From Arthrobacter glacialis (lineage in GTDB: Bacteria; Actinomycetota; Actinomycetes; Actinomycetales; Micrococcaceae), in assembly GCF_002909445.1 (NCBI RefSeq), contig NZ_PPXC01000014.1, forward strand, positions 47,912 through 111,911: 64,000 bases of DNA. Direction: 5' to 3'. Shown one piece after another: positions 56,242-64,000 of the stretch (the stretch's first letter is position 1; every line of letters starts with the position of its first letter). The position numbers and the translations under genes are program-made. A model generated the notes under the pieces. It worked only from the letters and a program-made list of their open reading frames with translations, ran no database searches and was not told the DNA's origin.

Positions 56242-56553
56242 TCAAAAGCTACTGGATCGGCTTGAAGAGGTTGCCGGTCCGCTCAGTGTGGCTCCACCGT
56301 CACCGGCCCAGTCTTGGCCTAGTTTTTCGTTGAGGGCCGGGTCTGAGATGACATCGGAAACGGTCGACGTCGAAGCGCTCTCGGTTCCTCGCCAACCCAT
56401 GTGTTCGAGGGTGGTCACCACGTCTTGCACACTGTCAGCGGCCCAGAAAGACTTGACAGCGATTTTCAGGTGCTCGTAGCTTGTTCGTCCGGCTCGCGAT
56501 CCCAGCAGCTATCCCGCGGTAACTCCGGCCGCGAATGCCAATTTCCCTTTCAT
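56242..56553 (-). pseudogene. YtxH-like protein gene with in-frame stop
   Basis: It reads MKGKLAFAAGVTAG, then TAG where the paralogue at 60432-60803 has Tyr, then LLGSRAGRTSYEHLKIAVK and FWAADSVQDVVTTLEH. The nonsense codon is codon 15, in the middle of the membrane helix. Downstream coding is intact to 56242. It is the decayed twin of the later YtxH-like gene. Confidence 0.8.
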
Positions 56554-56596
56554 GTTCTACCCCTGATTGGTCGTGTTGGCCCCCCAGGTGCTCTGG

Positions 56597-56629
56597 ATGT
56601 CTCTGAACAGGAACCCTGCTCAGAGACAT
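56597..56629 (-). terminator. Hairpin between ymgE-like and ytxH-like genes
   Basis: ATGTCTCTGA (56597-56606) pairs with TCAGAGACAT (56620-56629), and CAGG/CCTG inside extends the stem, leaving a 3-nt loop. It lies after the minus-strand YmgE-like gene. Confidence 0.65.
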
Positions 56630-56675
56630 TCAGAGACTTATCCTGGCACGGGCTGCCGCTGCCGGGTCTGTACGC

Positions 56676-56954
56676 TCAGGCGTTGGTGGTGTTGGTTCTG
56701 GAGCGGCCTGTTATGGCCCCGTAAATGCCGGCGACGACGAGGCCGCCGACGATGGCAAGGATCCAGGAACCCAGATTCCAGAATTCCATCTTCCCGGAGC
56801 CGAACAGCAGATCACCGATCCATCCACCAACGACGGCACCGACCACGCCCAGAACCAGGCTGGTGATCCAGCCGCCGCCGACCTTCCCCGGCATGACTGC
56901 CTTGACGATGGCTCCTACGATCAAGCCAAGAATGATCCATCCGATGAATCCCAT
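56676..56954 (-). CDS. GlsB/YeaQ/YmgE-family membrane protein, copy 1
   Basis: 92 residues: MGFIGWIILGLIVGAIVKAV, then PGKVGGGWITSLVLGVVGA, GGWIGDLLF and a last helix IVGGLVVAGIYGAITG. This is the small three-helix stress membrane protein family (transglycosylase-associated). GGAGGAATC precedes the ATG. It has a close paralogue at 61478-61747. Confidence 0.92.
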   Translation of the reverse strand: MGFIGWIILGLIVGAIVKAVMPGKVGGGWITSLVLGVVGAVVGGWIGDLLFGSGKMEFWNLGSWILAIVGGLVVAGIYGAITGRSRTNTTNA

Positions 56955-57018
56955 GATTCCTCCTTGAGAGAGTTACCTATTTTTTGGTTTTGTTTGTCCC
57001 CCAACAACTATCTTGGCT

Positions 57019-57582
57019 CTAGTTTCTTGCCGACTTCGCGGCGCCCTTTTCGGTCGCAGAGTTGCCGTGGATCAGTGAGCCGGTGTTGTTTTCGAGGTGC
57101 GCGCGCATGAACCATTGGAAAAGCTCAAGTTTGGCACTGTGGCCGATCAGCATGTCTTCGGTGATGGGGTCCAGCTCTCCTGTGGCCGCTATTGCATCTC
57201 GGTGGCTTGAAATGATGCCGTCGTAGACGATGTCCAACGCGGCCAGATGTTCGGTGGTGGAAGCTCGCCCGATGGCGTAATCGTTCCAGTCCCGTTCCTT
57301 GACCAAGGCGCCAGGGAGGCCGCTGGGGGAGACACCCAGTGTCGCAATGCGTTCGGCAGTTTCATCGATCATGGCGCGAACCAGTTCAATTTGAGGATCC
57401 AGCATTTCGTGGACCCCAATGAAGTCCCGTCCCACCACATTCCAATGCGCATGCTTGAGTGTCAATTGCAGGTCATTGAGTGCGTGAAGGCGACTCTGCA
57501 AAATGGCGGCCACCTGATGCCCATCCTTGAGCGTCAAGCCGGGAACCGTAAAATTCGCGCTCGAAGTTTTCTTGGAAACCAT
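57019..57582 (-). CDS. Dps-type ferritin-like DNA-protecting protein, copy 1
   Basis: 187 residues of the Dps family, which stores iron and protects DNA from peroxide. The ferroxidase segment KHAHWNVVGRDFIGVHEM (about 45-62), DPQIELVRAMIDETAERI (63-80) and the later helix with ELFQWFMRAHLE are complete. ATG 57582 follows GAGGAGTTCTA. A paralogue with high identity lies at 61831-62394; both have YmgE-like genes after them. Confidence 0.95.
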   Translation of the reverse strand: MVSKKTSSANFTVPGLTLKDGHQVAAILQSRLHALNDLQLTLKHAHWNVVGRDFIGVHEMLDPQIELVRAMIDETAERIATLGVSPSGLPGALVKERDWNDYAIGRASTTEHLAALDIVYDGIISSHRDAIAATGELDPITEDMLIGHSAKLELFQWFMRAHLENNTGSLIHGNSATEKGAAKSARN

Positions 57583-57730
57583 TAGAACTCCTCTCGAAAC
57601 CGGTCGATCTGCAACGACCGTCGTCATTTCACCGTAGCCAAGCGGGAAGCAATTTTCCAGTCACCAACCCGGAACCATCTGGCATGCACTCGCTGCCGCC
57701 CACTCAGGCTTGGGTTGGTGGTGCAGGCTG

Positions 57731-57987
57731 TCAGTCCGGGGCTTCAACGTACCGGGCGTGTCTGAGGTCTGCTTCGGAAACCGCCGGTGTCTGTGGATCT
57801 TTCTCCGATGGAACGAGTGGCTCCACCAGCGCCTCGGCTGACTCGACGTCAGGTCTGCTAAGTCGTCTGTGAGATCTGCTGAGTCAAAGTTTGTCGCTGG
57901 GGAATCCGGCATTTCGTCTTCCGGAGTGGGAGATCCATAGCCACCTTGCGGGCTGCCGCCGGTGGGCGAGGCATCTTTGGTGCTCAT
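57731..57987 (-). pseudogene. Hypothetical acidic protein, apparent frameshift
   Basis: The start reads MSTKDASPTGGSPQGGYG and PEDEMPDSPATNFDSADL. After about codon 44 the frame turns Arg/His-rich, while the neighbouring frame continues plausibly as PDVESAEALVEPLVPSEKD and ADLRHARYVEAPD with TGA at 57731-57733. A one-base shift near 57858 would join them. Function unknown. Confidence 0.5.
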
Positions 57988-58107
57988 GCAAACTCCTTAG
58001 CCGGGGGCGGCCATTGGAGGCTTCATGCTTGGTTCACGGCATGCCCCCACCATGGCACCGTCGCGGTTCATCAGTCAAGCCCTCGTTGAGGCTTTTTTGG
58101 TGTGGAT

Positions 58108-58782
58108 TTATCCCGTGGTTCCGGTGGTTTCATGGGACGATCCGACAGGTTTTGATTCCGGGGACCCGCGCTGGCGCAGATAGATGGACAGCACCACCAT
58201 GGAGCCGACGGCGAGAAATTCGGATTGCCAGTTCTGCAGGGTGCGGTTCCAAAATTCGGGGGAGGCCACATACAGTGCCCAGCTGATCGGGGCCTGCAAG
58301 TCCTGAAGTTGTTGTTCGTTGAAGGCGCTGGCCCCTGCGACGGACTGGGCAAGCCAGGATAGGAAGAAGATGCCGCCCATCGCCAACACCAACGAGTTCC
58401 CGTACAGGTGTTGGCGCCACCCGTGAACCCGGGCCCAAGCAGGTGAATCGAGATGGGCATATTGGCCAACCAGTTGGTCCTTGTCTGTGCCCGGGCCCGA
58501 TTGGTCCAGTTTCTTGGACTCAGGGGAGCCCTTTTGAACAAGCCAAATCGTGACACTGATGTACAGCAGGAACTGCAAATACTCCGACTGCCAGTTTTCG
58601 GCCACATCCACCCCAAAGCTCGAGGACAGAACATACTGGCCTAAAGTGATCGGGTCGAGTCCGGCGGCGACCTGTTCCTGATTGAACAAGGCATGGCCGG
58701 TGAGTGCCTGGCCCGCAAGGGCCAAGATAAAGATGGTGCCGAAGAACAGGCCCAGACCGTTGTGATGCATCCACGTCTTCAC
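58108..58782 (-). CDS. DUF6766-type four-helix membrane protein
   Basis: 224 residues with helices at about 10-32, 65-85, 130-150 and 185-205, organised as two similar halves: each has ...NWQSE(Y/F)L... before its second helix (FGVDVAENWQSEYLQ and NRTLQNWQSEFLA), followed by the repeated basic loop (QKGSPESK and QRGSPESK). This internal duplication is characteristic of DUF6766. Role unknown. A 27-codon gene lies 9 nt upstream. Confidence 0.8.
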   Translation of the reverse strand: MKTWMHHNGLGLFFGTIFILALAGQALTGHALFNQEQVAAGLDPITLGQYVLSSSFGVDVAENWQSEYLQFLLYISVTIWLVQKGSPESKKLDQSGPGTDKDQLVGQYAHLDSPAWARVHGWRQHLYGNSLVLAMGGIFFLSWLAQSVAGASAFNEQQLQDLQAPISWALYVASPEFWNRTLQNWQSEFLAVGSMVVLSIYLRQRGSPESKPVGSSHETTGTTG

Positions 58783-58791
58783 GCTTTTCCC

Positions 58792-58875
58792 CTACCAATG
58801 CAGCCAGCCCAAGGCCAAGATGAAGGCCAAGCCCAGGACCACGACGAATAGATAGCCAATAAATTGTGCCTTCAC
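58792..58875 (-). CDS. 27-residue single-helix membrane peptide
   Basis: GTG-started frame of 27 codons: two charged or polar residues (K, Q) then an uninterrupted hydrophobic helix (FIGYLFVVVLGLAFILALGWL) ending at HW. The start lies 2 nt after the lipoprotein stop, and the stop is 9 nt before the DUF6766 start, so it fits exactly into the operon. It is probably a small subunit or partner of the DUF6766 protein. Confidence 0.6.
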   Translation of the reverse strand: MKAQFIGYLFVVVLGLAFILALGWLHW

Positions 58876-58877
58876 TC

Positions 58878-59330
58878 TCAGCCGCCCCCAATTTCACAAT
58901 CAAACGGTGCATCCTCAACGGCGGTGCAACCGGCGGCGTCCACCAGCCAACGGGTGCCGGATTGGGTCAGGAACACATTTTCCGCACCGAGACTGACCAG
59001 GGCGCTGCGGCCGAACACCTGGGTCGCGGAGGGGGCGCGGCCATCGGGACCCACGGCAGCCAGGCCAGCGTCCTCGAGACCGGTGGGACAGGAACCGCCT
59101 CCGTCTTTGGCCAAGGATTTGATGGTCGCCGGGGCCAGAAGTGCACACGCAGCCGCCAGATCGTGGCCGTCCAGTGCGGCATAGAATGCTTGAGCCGCAC
59201 TGGCGGGGCCTGCTCCCGAGGGTGCACACCCGGACACGGCCGCCAGCAGCACCACCGGAACAAGAAGTCGCCATGACCAGGCTGACGTCCAATACTTGCG
59301 GCAGCCACGGAACCGTACAGGATCGCCCAC
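58878..59330 (-). CDS. Putative lipoprotein
   Basis: 150 residues. After a basic start come a hydrophobic segment (WRLLVPVVLLAAV) and the lipobox-like AVSGC (Cys about residue 35), then an Ala/Gly linker and a soluble domain with conserved-looking Cys pairs (AACALL, GGSCPTG, AAGCTAV, FDCEIG). It is anchored outside the membrane if the lipobox is used. First gene of a unit with the 27-residue peptide and the DUF6766 protein. Confidence 0.7.
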   Translation of the reverse strand: MGDPVRFRGCRKYWTSAWSWRLLVPVVLLAAVSGCAPSGAGPASAAQAFYAALDGHDLAAACALLAPATIKSLAKDGGGSCPTGLEDAGLAAVGPDGRAPSATQVFGRSALVSLGAENVFLTQSGTRWLVDAAGCTAVEDAPFDCEIGGG

Positions 59331-59474
59331 GCTACGCCTCCCTTGCGGATCAAAAGCTCGTTGAATTTGTTGCGAGTCCCACTAGCCTCACTTTAGGCCT
59401 CCCCTTGCGCCGCAGCCAGCAATTTTTGCGTGAACCTGCTTGGACCACAGCCGGTGCATAGTGTTTCCCCTGGC

Positions 59475-60068
59475 CTACTTCGCCGGGTATGGCTCGCTTT
59501 GCAGCACCCGTGCTAGGTGGGCGGCGTTGCGGGCAAGCACCCCAACGGCTGAGGCGACGGCATCGTGTACCTTCTCCAGGTCGTTGTAGTCGACAGTTTG
59601 CATGGCCTCCCCAACCCAGTAAGTCCCACCCTGGGCTGGGATGCTGAAGCCGACGTCGTTCAGACCCTGCATCATGTCCGCAATGACCTTGTGGGCGCCG
59701 TCCTCGTTTCCCACGACGGCAACGACGGCTACCTTGCCGAACATGATGGGCCGGCCCTGGCTGTCGGTTTCGGCGAGATCTGCATCAAGGCGTTCCAACA
59801 CTTGCTGGGCAACACTGCAAGGGTGACCATCCAGATCGGGGTAGAAAGAACCGCGATGTCCGCGGCAAGGATCCTCGTCCTGATCGCGGGCCAATCATCG
59901 CCACCGCCCATGTCAATCTGAACCCCATGCTTAACGTTGTGGTCGACAATGCGCACCGAGGAAGTCACGACGCCATACTTCTTCAGTTCGCCCAAGACAT
60001 GCTGCGCCATGAGCTCACTGCTGGAGGGCTTCGGGGAGGGGAGAGGGTGCAGACGATCGCGATAGCTG
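59475..60068 (-). pseudogene. Flavodoxin/NADPH-FMN reductase-like gene, two frameshifts and no start
   Basis: The pieces are AIAIVCTLS (strand 1), SSSELMAQHVLGELKKYG, DWPAIRTRILAADIAVLSTPIWM, then in another frame VAQQVLERLDADLAETD, FGKVAVVAVVGNEDGAHKV and GTYWVGEAMQTVDYNDLE. They match the NADPH-dependent FMN reductase / flavodoxin family in order. Shifts occur near 60040 and 59835, and the initiation codon is absent before AIAIV. Confidence 0.78.
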
Positions 60069-60229
60069 TTTCCTTTCAGTAGTACTGCAGCGGCCCCAGC
60101 AAATCTAGAGGCATCAGCTGGACCCCCGTCAAGTACCGCAGACTCCGGGGCGGTAATTGGTATAAGCGAAAGTCTGGACGAATAGCACTGCGTCAGGCAA
60201 GAGTGCCAGACCAGACAGGCGACGTCGCC

Positions 60230-60395
60230 TCATTCCCTTGGCAAAGGCGATGACTGCTCCGGCGCCGATTCGGCAGGCATCGCCAATGATAAAAGCCTGG
60301 CGGCCGGCAAGGAGGAAGGATTCATCGCCACGGTCAGTGCGGGGCTCCAAATCAAGGTCCAGGCCAGGCTCGGTATTGTCTTGTCCCGGCGGTTG
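60230..60395 (-). pseudogene. N-terminal fragment of an SDR gene
   Basis: The readable fragment PGLDLDLEPRTDRGDESF, then LAGRQAFIIGDACRIGAGAVIAFAKG corresponds to residues about 25-70 of the SDR at 53382-54198, with the cofactor motif altered (GDACRIG for GADSGIG). Nothing after it continues the fold. It marks the SDR position of the duplicated block. Confidence 0.68.
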
Positions 60396-60431
60396 TGCTT
60401 GGCTTCAGCATCAGCTGTCCGTTTCCAGACG

Positions 60432-60803
60432 CTAAGACCCGGACATTCTTCCCTTCCCCCATTTCTGGGCCTCTCCGCCCGACAGGGCAGCATCGGGGAA
60501 TTCGTCAGAGACTTCAGGGGCAATGTCCAACGGCTTTCCTCCAGTGTTGCCGGGGTCCGCGTCCACATGGCCTGTTTCCGTGGAGGCACCTGTGTGTTTA
60601 GTGTGCTGGAGCAGTTTGTGCGCAGCTTCCACGGCATGTTCCCTGACGGCGTGCTGGACGGTGGTGACAGTTTCCTGAACCGAATCCTTGTTCCAGATCG
60701 ACGTAGCGCATGCCTTGATTTTTTCGTAGCTTGTCCGGCCCGCGCGGCTCCCCAGCACGTACCCGGCGGCCATTCCGGCAAGAAAAGTTAGCTTGGCTTT
60801 CAT
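60432..60803 (-). CDS. YtxH-like protein, intact copy
   Basis: 123 residues. The N-terminal membrane part MKAKLTFLAGMAAGYVLGSR is followed by AGRTSYEKIKACATSIW, the signature of the small YtxH-like family, and then a polar Glu/His-rich tail. Function unknown, stress associated. AAGGAGAAC precedes the ATG. It is paralogous to the broken gene at 56242-56553. Confidence 0.82.
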   Translation of the reverse strand: MKAKLTFLAGMAAGYVLGSRAGRTSYEKIKACATSIWNKDSVQETVTTVQHAVREHAVEAAHKLLQHTKHTGASTETGHVDADPGNTGGKPLDIAPEVSDEFPDAALSGGEAQKWGKGRMSGS

Positions 60804-60847
60804 GATGTTCTCCTTAGTTGAAAAGGATTCAGTGCAGAAAATAGTGG

Positions 60848-61330
60848 CTACAGTTCAACCTTTTGGCTTTCCCCGGCGTCGATCACTTCACCGGTGAGCC
60901 GTGCCTTGGCCCATTGGAAGATGGTGGAGATGGCTCCACCTGGGGCCTCCCAATATTGTGCCCCATCGGGACGGACACGCACGAGGACCAGATCTTTGGA
61001 TTCCGGACCGTTGGGGTAGAACGCGGCCGCGGCCTCATTCCACAACTCCCGGGCCTTGGGCTCGCTGGTAATGACGACTGCCGAGCCGTGAACCGAAAGC
61101 CATTCATTCTTTCCGCCGAAGGAAAGATTCACCCGGGCTTCGGTGCCAATCGCTGCTACGGGACCCGTGCCGGTAGAGCTAAAAAACCACAGTTCGCCAT
61201 TGTCCTCAACCTTGGTGACTGTCATGGGCCAACCCATAATCGCACCATCATCACCCACAGTTGTCAGCATGCAGATCCGATGGTGCTCAACAATTTCCAT
61301 GACTTTGTGAATATTTTCATTCTGGGACAT
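60848..61330 (-). CDS. Pyridoxamine-phosphate-oxidase-like flavin-binding stress protein
   Basis: 160 residues: ICMLTTVGDDGAIMGWPMTV (about 19-38), LWFFSSTGTG (about 47-56), VNLSFGGKNEWLSVHGSAVV (about 67-86). This is the general-stress (GS26-like) branch of the split-barrel FMN proteins. AGGAGGATAAGG precedes the ATG; the frame to 61459 is rejected. Inserted between the YtxH and YmgE genes in the second block only. Confidence 0.88.
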   Translation of the reverse strand: MSQNENIHKVMEIVEHHRICMLTTVGDDGAIMGWPMTVTKVEDNGELWFFSSTGTGPVAAIGTEARVNLSFGGKNEWLSVHGSAVVITSEPKARELWNEAAAAFYPNGPESKDLVLVRVRPDGAQYWEAPGGAISTIFQWAKARLTGEVIDAGESQKVEL

Positions 61331-61477
61331 GTGCCTTATCCTCCTGTTGTGAATAGATTCCGTGTTCAGATCCAAGCTCATCGAAGTGTGGTCAAATGCT
61401 GGATTTGCTGCGTCGTTGGACGGTTGGGGAAGGCGGGGCCACCACCAAGCTGCGGACATGGGTTTGGACCGGGCCGG

Positions 61478-61747
61478 TTAGGCGGTGGTTTTGGAACGGC
61501 CGGTAATTGCGCCGTAAATTCCTGCGACGACCAAGCCGCCGACAATGGCGAGGATCCAGGAACCCAGGTTCCAAAATTCCATCTTGCCCCCACCGAAGAG
61601 CAGATCTCCGATCCAACCACCGGCAATGGCACCGACCACGCCCAGAACAAGGCTGGTGACCCAGCCGCCACCGACCCTCCCCGGCATGACGGACTTAACA
61701 ATGAATCCGACAATCAAACCCAAAACGATCCAACCGATGAAACCCAT
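61478..61747 (-). CDS. GlsB/YeaQ/YmgE-family membrane protein, copy 2
   Basis: 89 residues, nearly the same as the protein at 56676-56954: differences cluster in the first helix (IVGFIVKSVMPGRVGG) and the last ten residues. Same start context, GGAGGAATC then ATG. Small stress-induced membrane protein of unknown role. Confidence 0.92.
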   Translation of the reverse strand: MGFIGWIVLGLIVGFIVKSVMPGRVGGGWVTSLVLGVVGAIAGGWIGDLLFGGGKMEFWNLGSWILAIVGGLVVAGIYGAITGRSKTTA

Positions 61748-61830
61748 GATTCCTCCTTGAGAGAACGCGCATGTGCAGTGCGGGATGCTTCCTCACGGCC
61801 GGTGAGAGCCGCAAGCCGATGGGGTGCTGT

Positions 61831-62394
61831 CTACTTCTTAGTTTTCGCTGCCGCGGCCTTTTCGGTAGGCGCATTGCCGTGGCTCAACTTGCCGGCGCTG
61901 CTTTCCAGATGCGCACGCATGAACCACTGAAAAAGTTCCAGCTGCGCTGTTTGGCCGATCAACATGTCTTCAGTAATGGGGTCCAGGTCCCCCGTGGCTG
62001 CGATGGCATCTCGGTGGCTTGAGACTACGCCGTCATAAACGAGATCCAGGGCTGCCAAGTGTTCGGTGGTGGAGGCACGCCCGATGGCGTAGTCATCCCA
62101 ATCACGCTCACGAACCAAGGCGCCGGGAAGGCCGTTGGGGGATAGCCCCAACGTGGCAATGCGTTCGGCAGTTTCGTCAATCATGGCCCGAACGAGTTCA
62201 ATTTGCGGGTCCAGCATCTCATGGACACCAATGAAATCCCGGCCCACCACATTCCAGTGGGCATGCTTCAACGTAAGCTGCAGGTCATTCAAGGCATACA
62301 GCCTGCCTTGGAGGGTGGCTGCCACCTGGTGACCGCTCTTCAAGGATAGGCCCGGAACCGTAAACGTTGCAGTGGAAGTTTTCTTGGAAACCAT
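61831..62394 (-). CDS. Dps-type ferritin-like DNA-protecting protein, copy 2
   Basis: 187 residues with the same length, ferroxidase segment (KHAHWNVVGRDFIGVHEM) and start context as copy 1 at 57019-57582. The C-terminal tail is more Lys/Ala-rich (APTEKAAAAKTKK), which could favour DNA binding. It is first of the minus-strand order Dps-YmgE-PPOX-YtxH. Confidence 0.95.
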   Translation of the reverse strand: MVSKKTSTATFTVPGLSLKSGHQVAATLQGRLYALNDLQLTLKHAHWNVVGRDFIGVHEMLDPQIELVRAMIDETAERIATLGLSPNGLPGALVRERDWDDYAIGRASTTEHLAALDLVYDGVVSSHRDAIAATGDLDPITEDMLIGQTAQLELFQWFMRAHLESSAGKLSHGNAPTEKAAAAKTKK

Positions 62395-62593
62395 TAGAAC
62401 TCCTCTCAAACCGGCCGATCTTCAACGGCCAACGTAATCCCACAGTATCGAGCCGCCAGCAGGAATTCCAGCTACCGCCGACTTCGGCGGGTCAGACGCC
62501 CCACCTTTTCCAAGGAAACTGTGTAACTCTTGGGACCTGGCAATAGGGCTTCGGGACGGCGAGACCGCCTCCCTACTTTCATTCCTGGCCTCA

Positions 62594-63628
62594 TTAATCC
62601 GGGTGATTGGTCCCGGCAGGACATAACCGGTGTCTGAGAGCGGCCAGAAGGCGCTGCACATCAAGTGCGACGGCGGCAACTGGTGTGAGCGCTGCCGAAT
62701 CGGTGTCGCGGCTGTCGGTGACTGCGGAGGTGAATGCGGCCAAGTCATCGTTGGCGGAGTCCAAATTGGCCGAAATTATTTCTCCCTCTTCCCACGCCCG
62801 CAGTACGTCCGCGGTCGCATCCAAACAGCGGCTCAACGGTTCGCGCAGCTCAGCCTGGAGGCGCAGCTCGAGGGCCCGTCCCAGATGGCGGCAGTGAGCC
62901 CCCTCCGACAGATCGCGAATGTAGAAGGTTATGTTTTCCAAGAGGGCCAGTTCGTGTCGGCGGCCAGCCCAATCCTCATGTTCCGGGGCCATTTCTGAAC
63001 GAGCGTCTTGGCTGCGTCCTTGAGCTGCTCGATGAGAACTAGGCGCCCACGGGAAATCTGGGCGCGAGCAGCATCCAAGGTGAGTGGAGGGAAAATAGTG
63101 ACATTTACAGCCAGGCCCACTAGTACTCCCATGGCCATTTGAACGCCCTACCCACGGAGAATGTGTCAGCGTCCTAGCCTCCAATGATCAGTACCAGCAG
63201 GGTCGCCACCGGCACATAGTCGCGGCCGGCCCCAGACGGGGCAGACCTGCAAAGAGCAGGCCTGCCCCCACGGCCAAAGAAATCGTGAGAATGTTCGATA
63301 TCCCCAACAACAGCACCCCGGCGGCCAGCATGATGCCCAGCAGCAAGCCAACGAGTGTCTGCAGTCCCGAACGCACCGAACCCATGAAAGTGGGATACAT
63401 GCTGACCTACGCGCCCAAGGGCGCGTAGCACGGGTATTCGTCCACTGCTCCGTGCATGTGGGGCGCAAAAAAACAGGAAAGACCGACAGCCAAGGCATCT
63501 TTGGCCGCCAGCAGCACCCGTTGGCCTGCCACCGAGGAGGTCGCCCAGGTCTTCAAAAATTTCACAGATACCGCTTCCCCGGACAACCAATCACCTCCGT
63601 CGTCGTCGTACCGCCCTTTTCGGAGCAT
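62594..63628 (-). pseudogene. FUSC / aromatic-acid-exporter-like gene, multiply broken
   Basis: The joined pieces are VSVKFLKTWATSSVAGQRVL, FAPHMHGAVDEYPCYAPLGA then TAG, MYPTFMGSVRSGLQTLVGLL, a shift, GRDYVPVATLLVLIIGG, a gap, MAMGVLVGLAVNVTIFPPL and a soluble helical end (ALELRLQAELREPL, WEEGEIISANLDSANDDL). This is the six-helix plus cytosolic domain of FUSC-type (ArAE-like) exporters. At least one nonsense codon (63407-63409) and three frame changes prevent a complete product. Confidence 0.75.
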
Positions 63629-64000
63629 CAGGGACTTCGCCTGCGTTGCATGGGCTTGGGAGCATTGCCGCCAACGCGGGAATGGGCTGAAGTAAGCATT
63701 CAACTTTGAGCCAGTAGCCATTGAGAATCCCGGCTGAAACAAACAAAGCAGTTTATCAAGTATTTGGCCAGCTTCGATGCGTTGCAACGGTCGGTAAGCA
63801 AGGGTGCTCAGATGGCAGCCGCCCTGCACGGCAGGCGGTAGGCGTTGGATGACCTTTAGCTCCCATTGAAGAACGTGTCCTGGAACGGTGTGTCAGAGTG
63901 CCTGCGTCCGGCGAAGAACCGGAATGGGGGCCTTGACGGCGTCGCGGGAGGCGTTCATGGTTGGAGGTGTTGAGAATATCCACTCCATTCAACGGAGGAA
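63629..64000. other. Terminal stretch without a supported gene
   Basis: I see no convincing coding sequence. Frames on both strands are interrupted and unfamiliar, and the window ends here. Confidence 0.5.

Noticed and set aside
63756-63992. Possible transposase end or terminal repeat near the right edge
   Set aside because: CACCGTTCCAGGACAC recalls some insertion-sequence ends, but no partner repeat or transposase sequence is visible in the window.

Overview
The window looks like a chromosome segment of a high-GC Gram-positive of the Arthrobacter type (Actinobacteria, Micrococcaceae). Evidence: the gene order uvrC-rapZ-yvcK-whiA followed by gap-pgk-tpiA-secG, the OpcA-containing pentose phosphate cluster next to ctaB, a mycobacterial-type SOS box before uvrA, frequent GTG starts, and several promoters whose -10 hexamer lies 6-7 nt before the start codon (leaderless style). 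No rRNA, tRNA or CRISPR array was seen.

Positions 1-31 kb are ordinary, well-preserved core genome. In order: the tail of an unidentified gene, a PIG-L deacetylase, a co-transcribed heterodimeric ABC exporter pair with a GntR regulator, SOS-controlled uvrA, a HAD phosphatase and acyltransferase pair, uvrC, rapZ-yvcK-whiA, sodA, gap-pgk-tpiA-secG, and on the minus strand tkt-tal-pgi-zwf-opcA-pgl. Heme O synthase ctaB diverges from tkt. A Tat-exported metallophosphoesterase and a CX5R phosphatase close the block. Glycolysis, the oxidative and non-oxidative pentose phosphate branches and nucleotide excision repair therefore sit together. Many units end in long perfect hairpins.

Positions 31-46 kb are accessory: a PadR/HAAS membrane-protein pair, a DMT transporter, many small unrecognised membrane proteins, a Phd/RelE toxin-antitoxin module, an APH-like kinase, two GNAT acetyltransferases, a VOC protein, a start-less coding remnant, and a degenerate IS3-family element (45006-46180) that truncates a gene for an extracellular-looking protein.

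Positions 46-63.7 kb are a general-stress island: DUF4235, DUF892, CsbD (two near-identical inverted copies, one frameshifted), YbdK-type ligase, DUF6328, CinA, a CDGSH protein coupled to a heme-oxygenase-like redox enzyme, two YmgE-like proteins, two Dps, YtxH-like proteins, a PPOX protein and DUF6766. A set SDR / YtxH / YmgE / Dps occurs twice in the same order, so the island contains an old segmental duplication. It also holds an unusual concentration of single-base frameshifts and nonsense codons (CsbD, iron permease, SDR, YtxH, flavodoxin-like, FUSC and others). These point either to active gene decay or to local sequence errors. A 27-codon membrane peptide gene lies between a lipoprotein gene and the DUF6766 gene.
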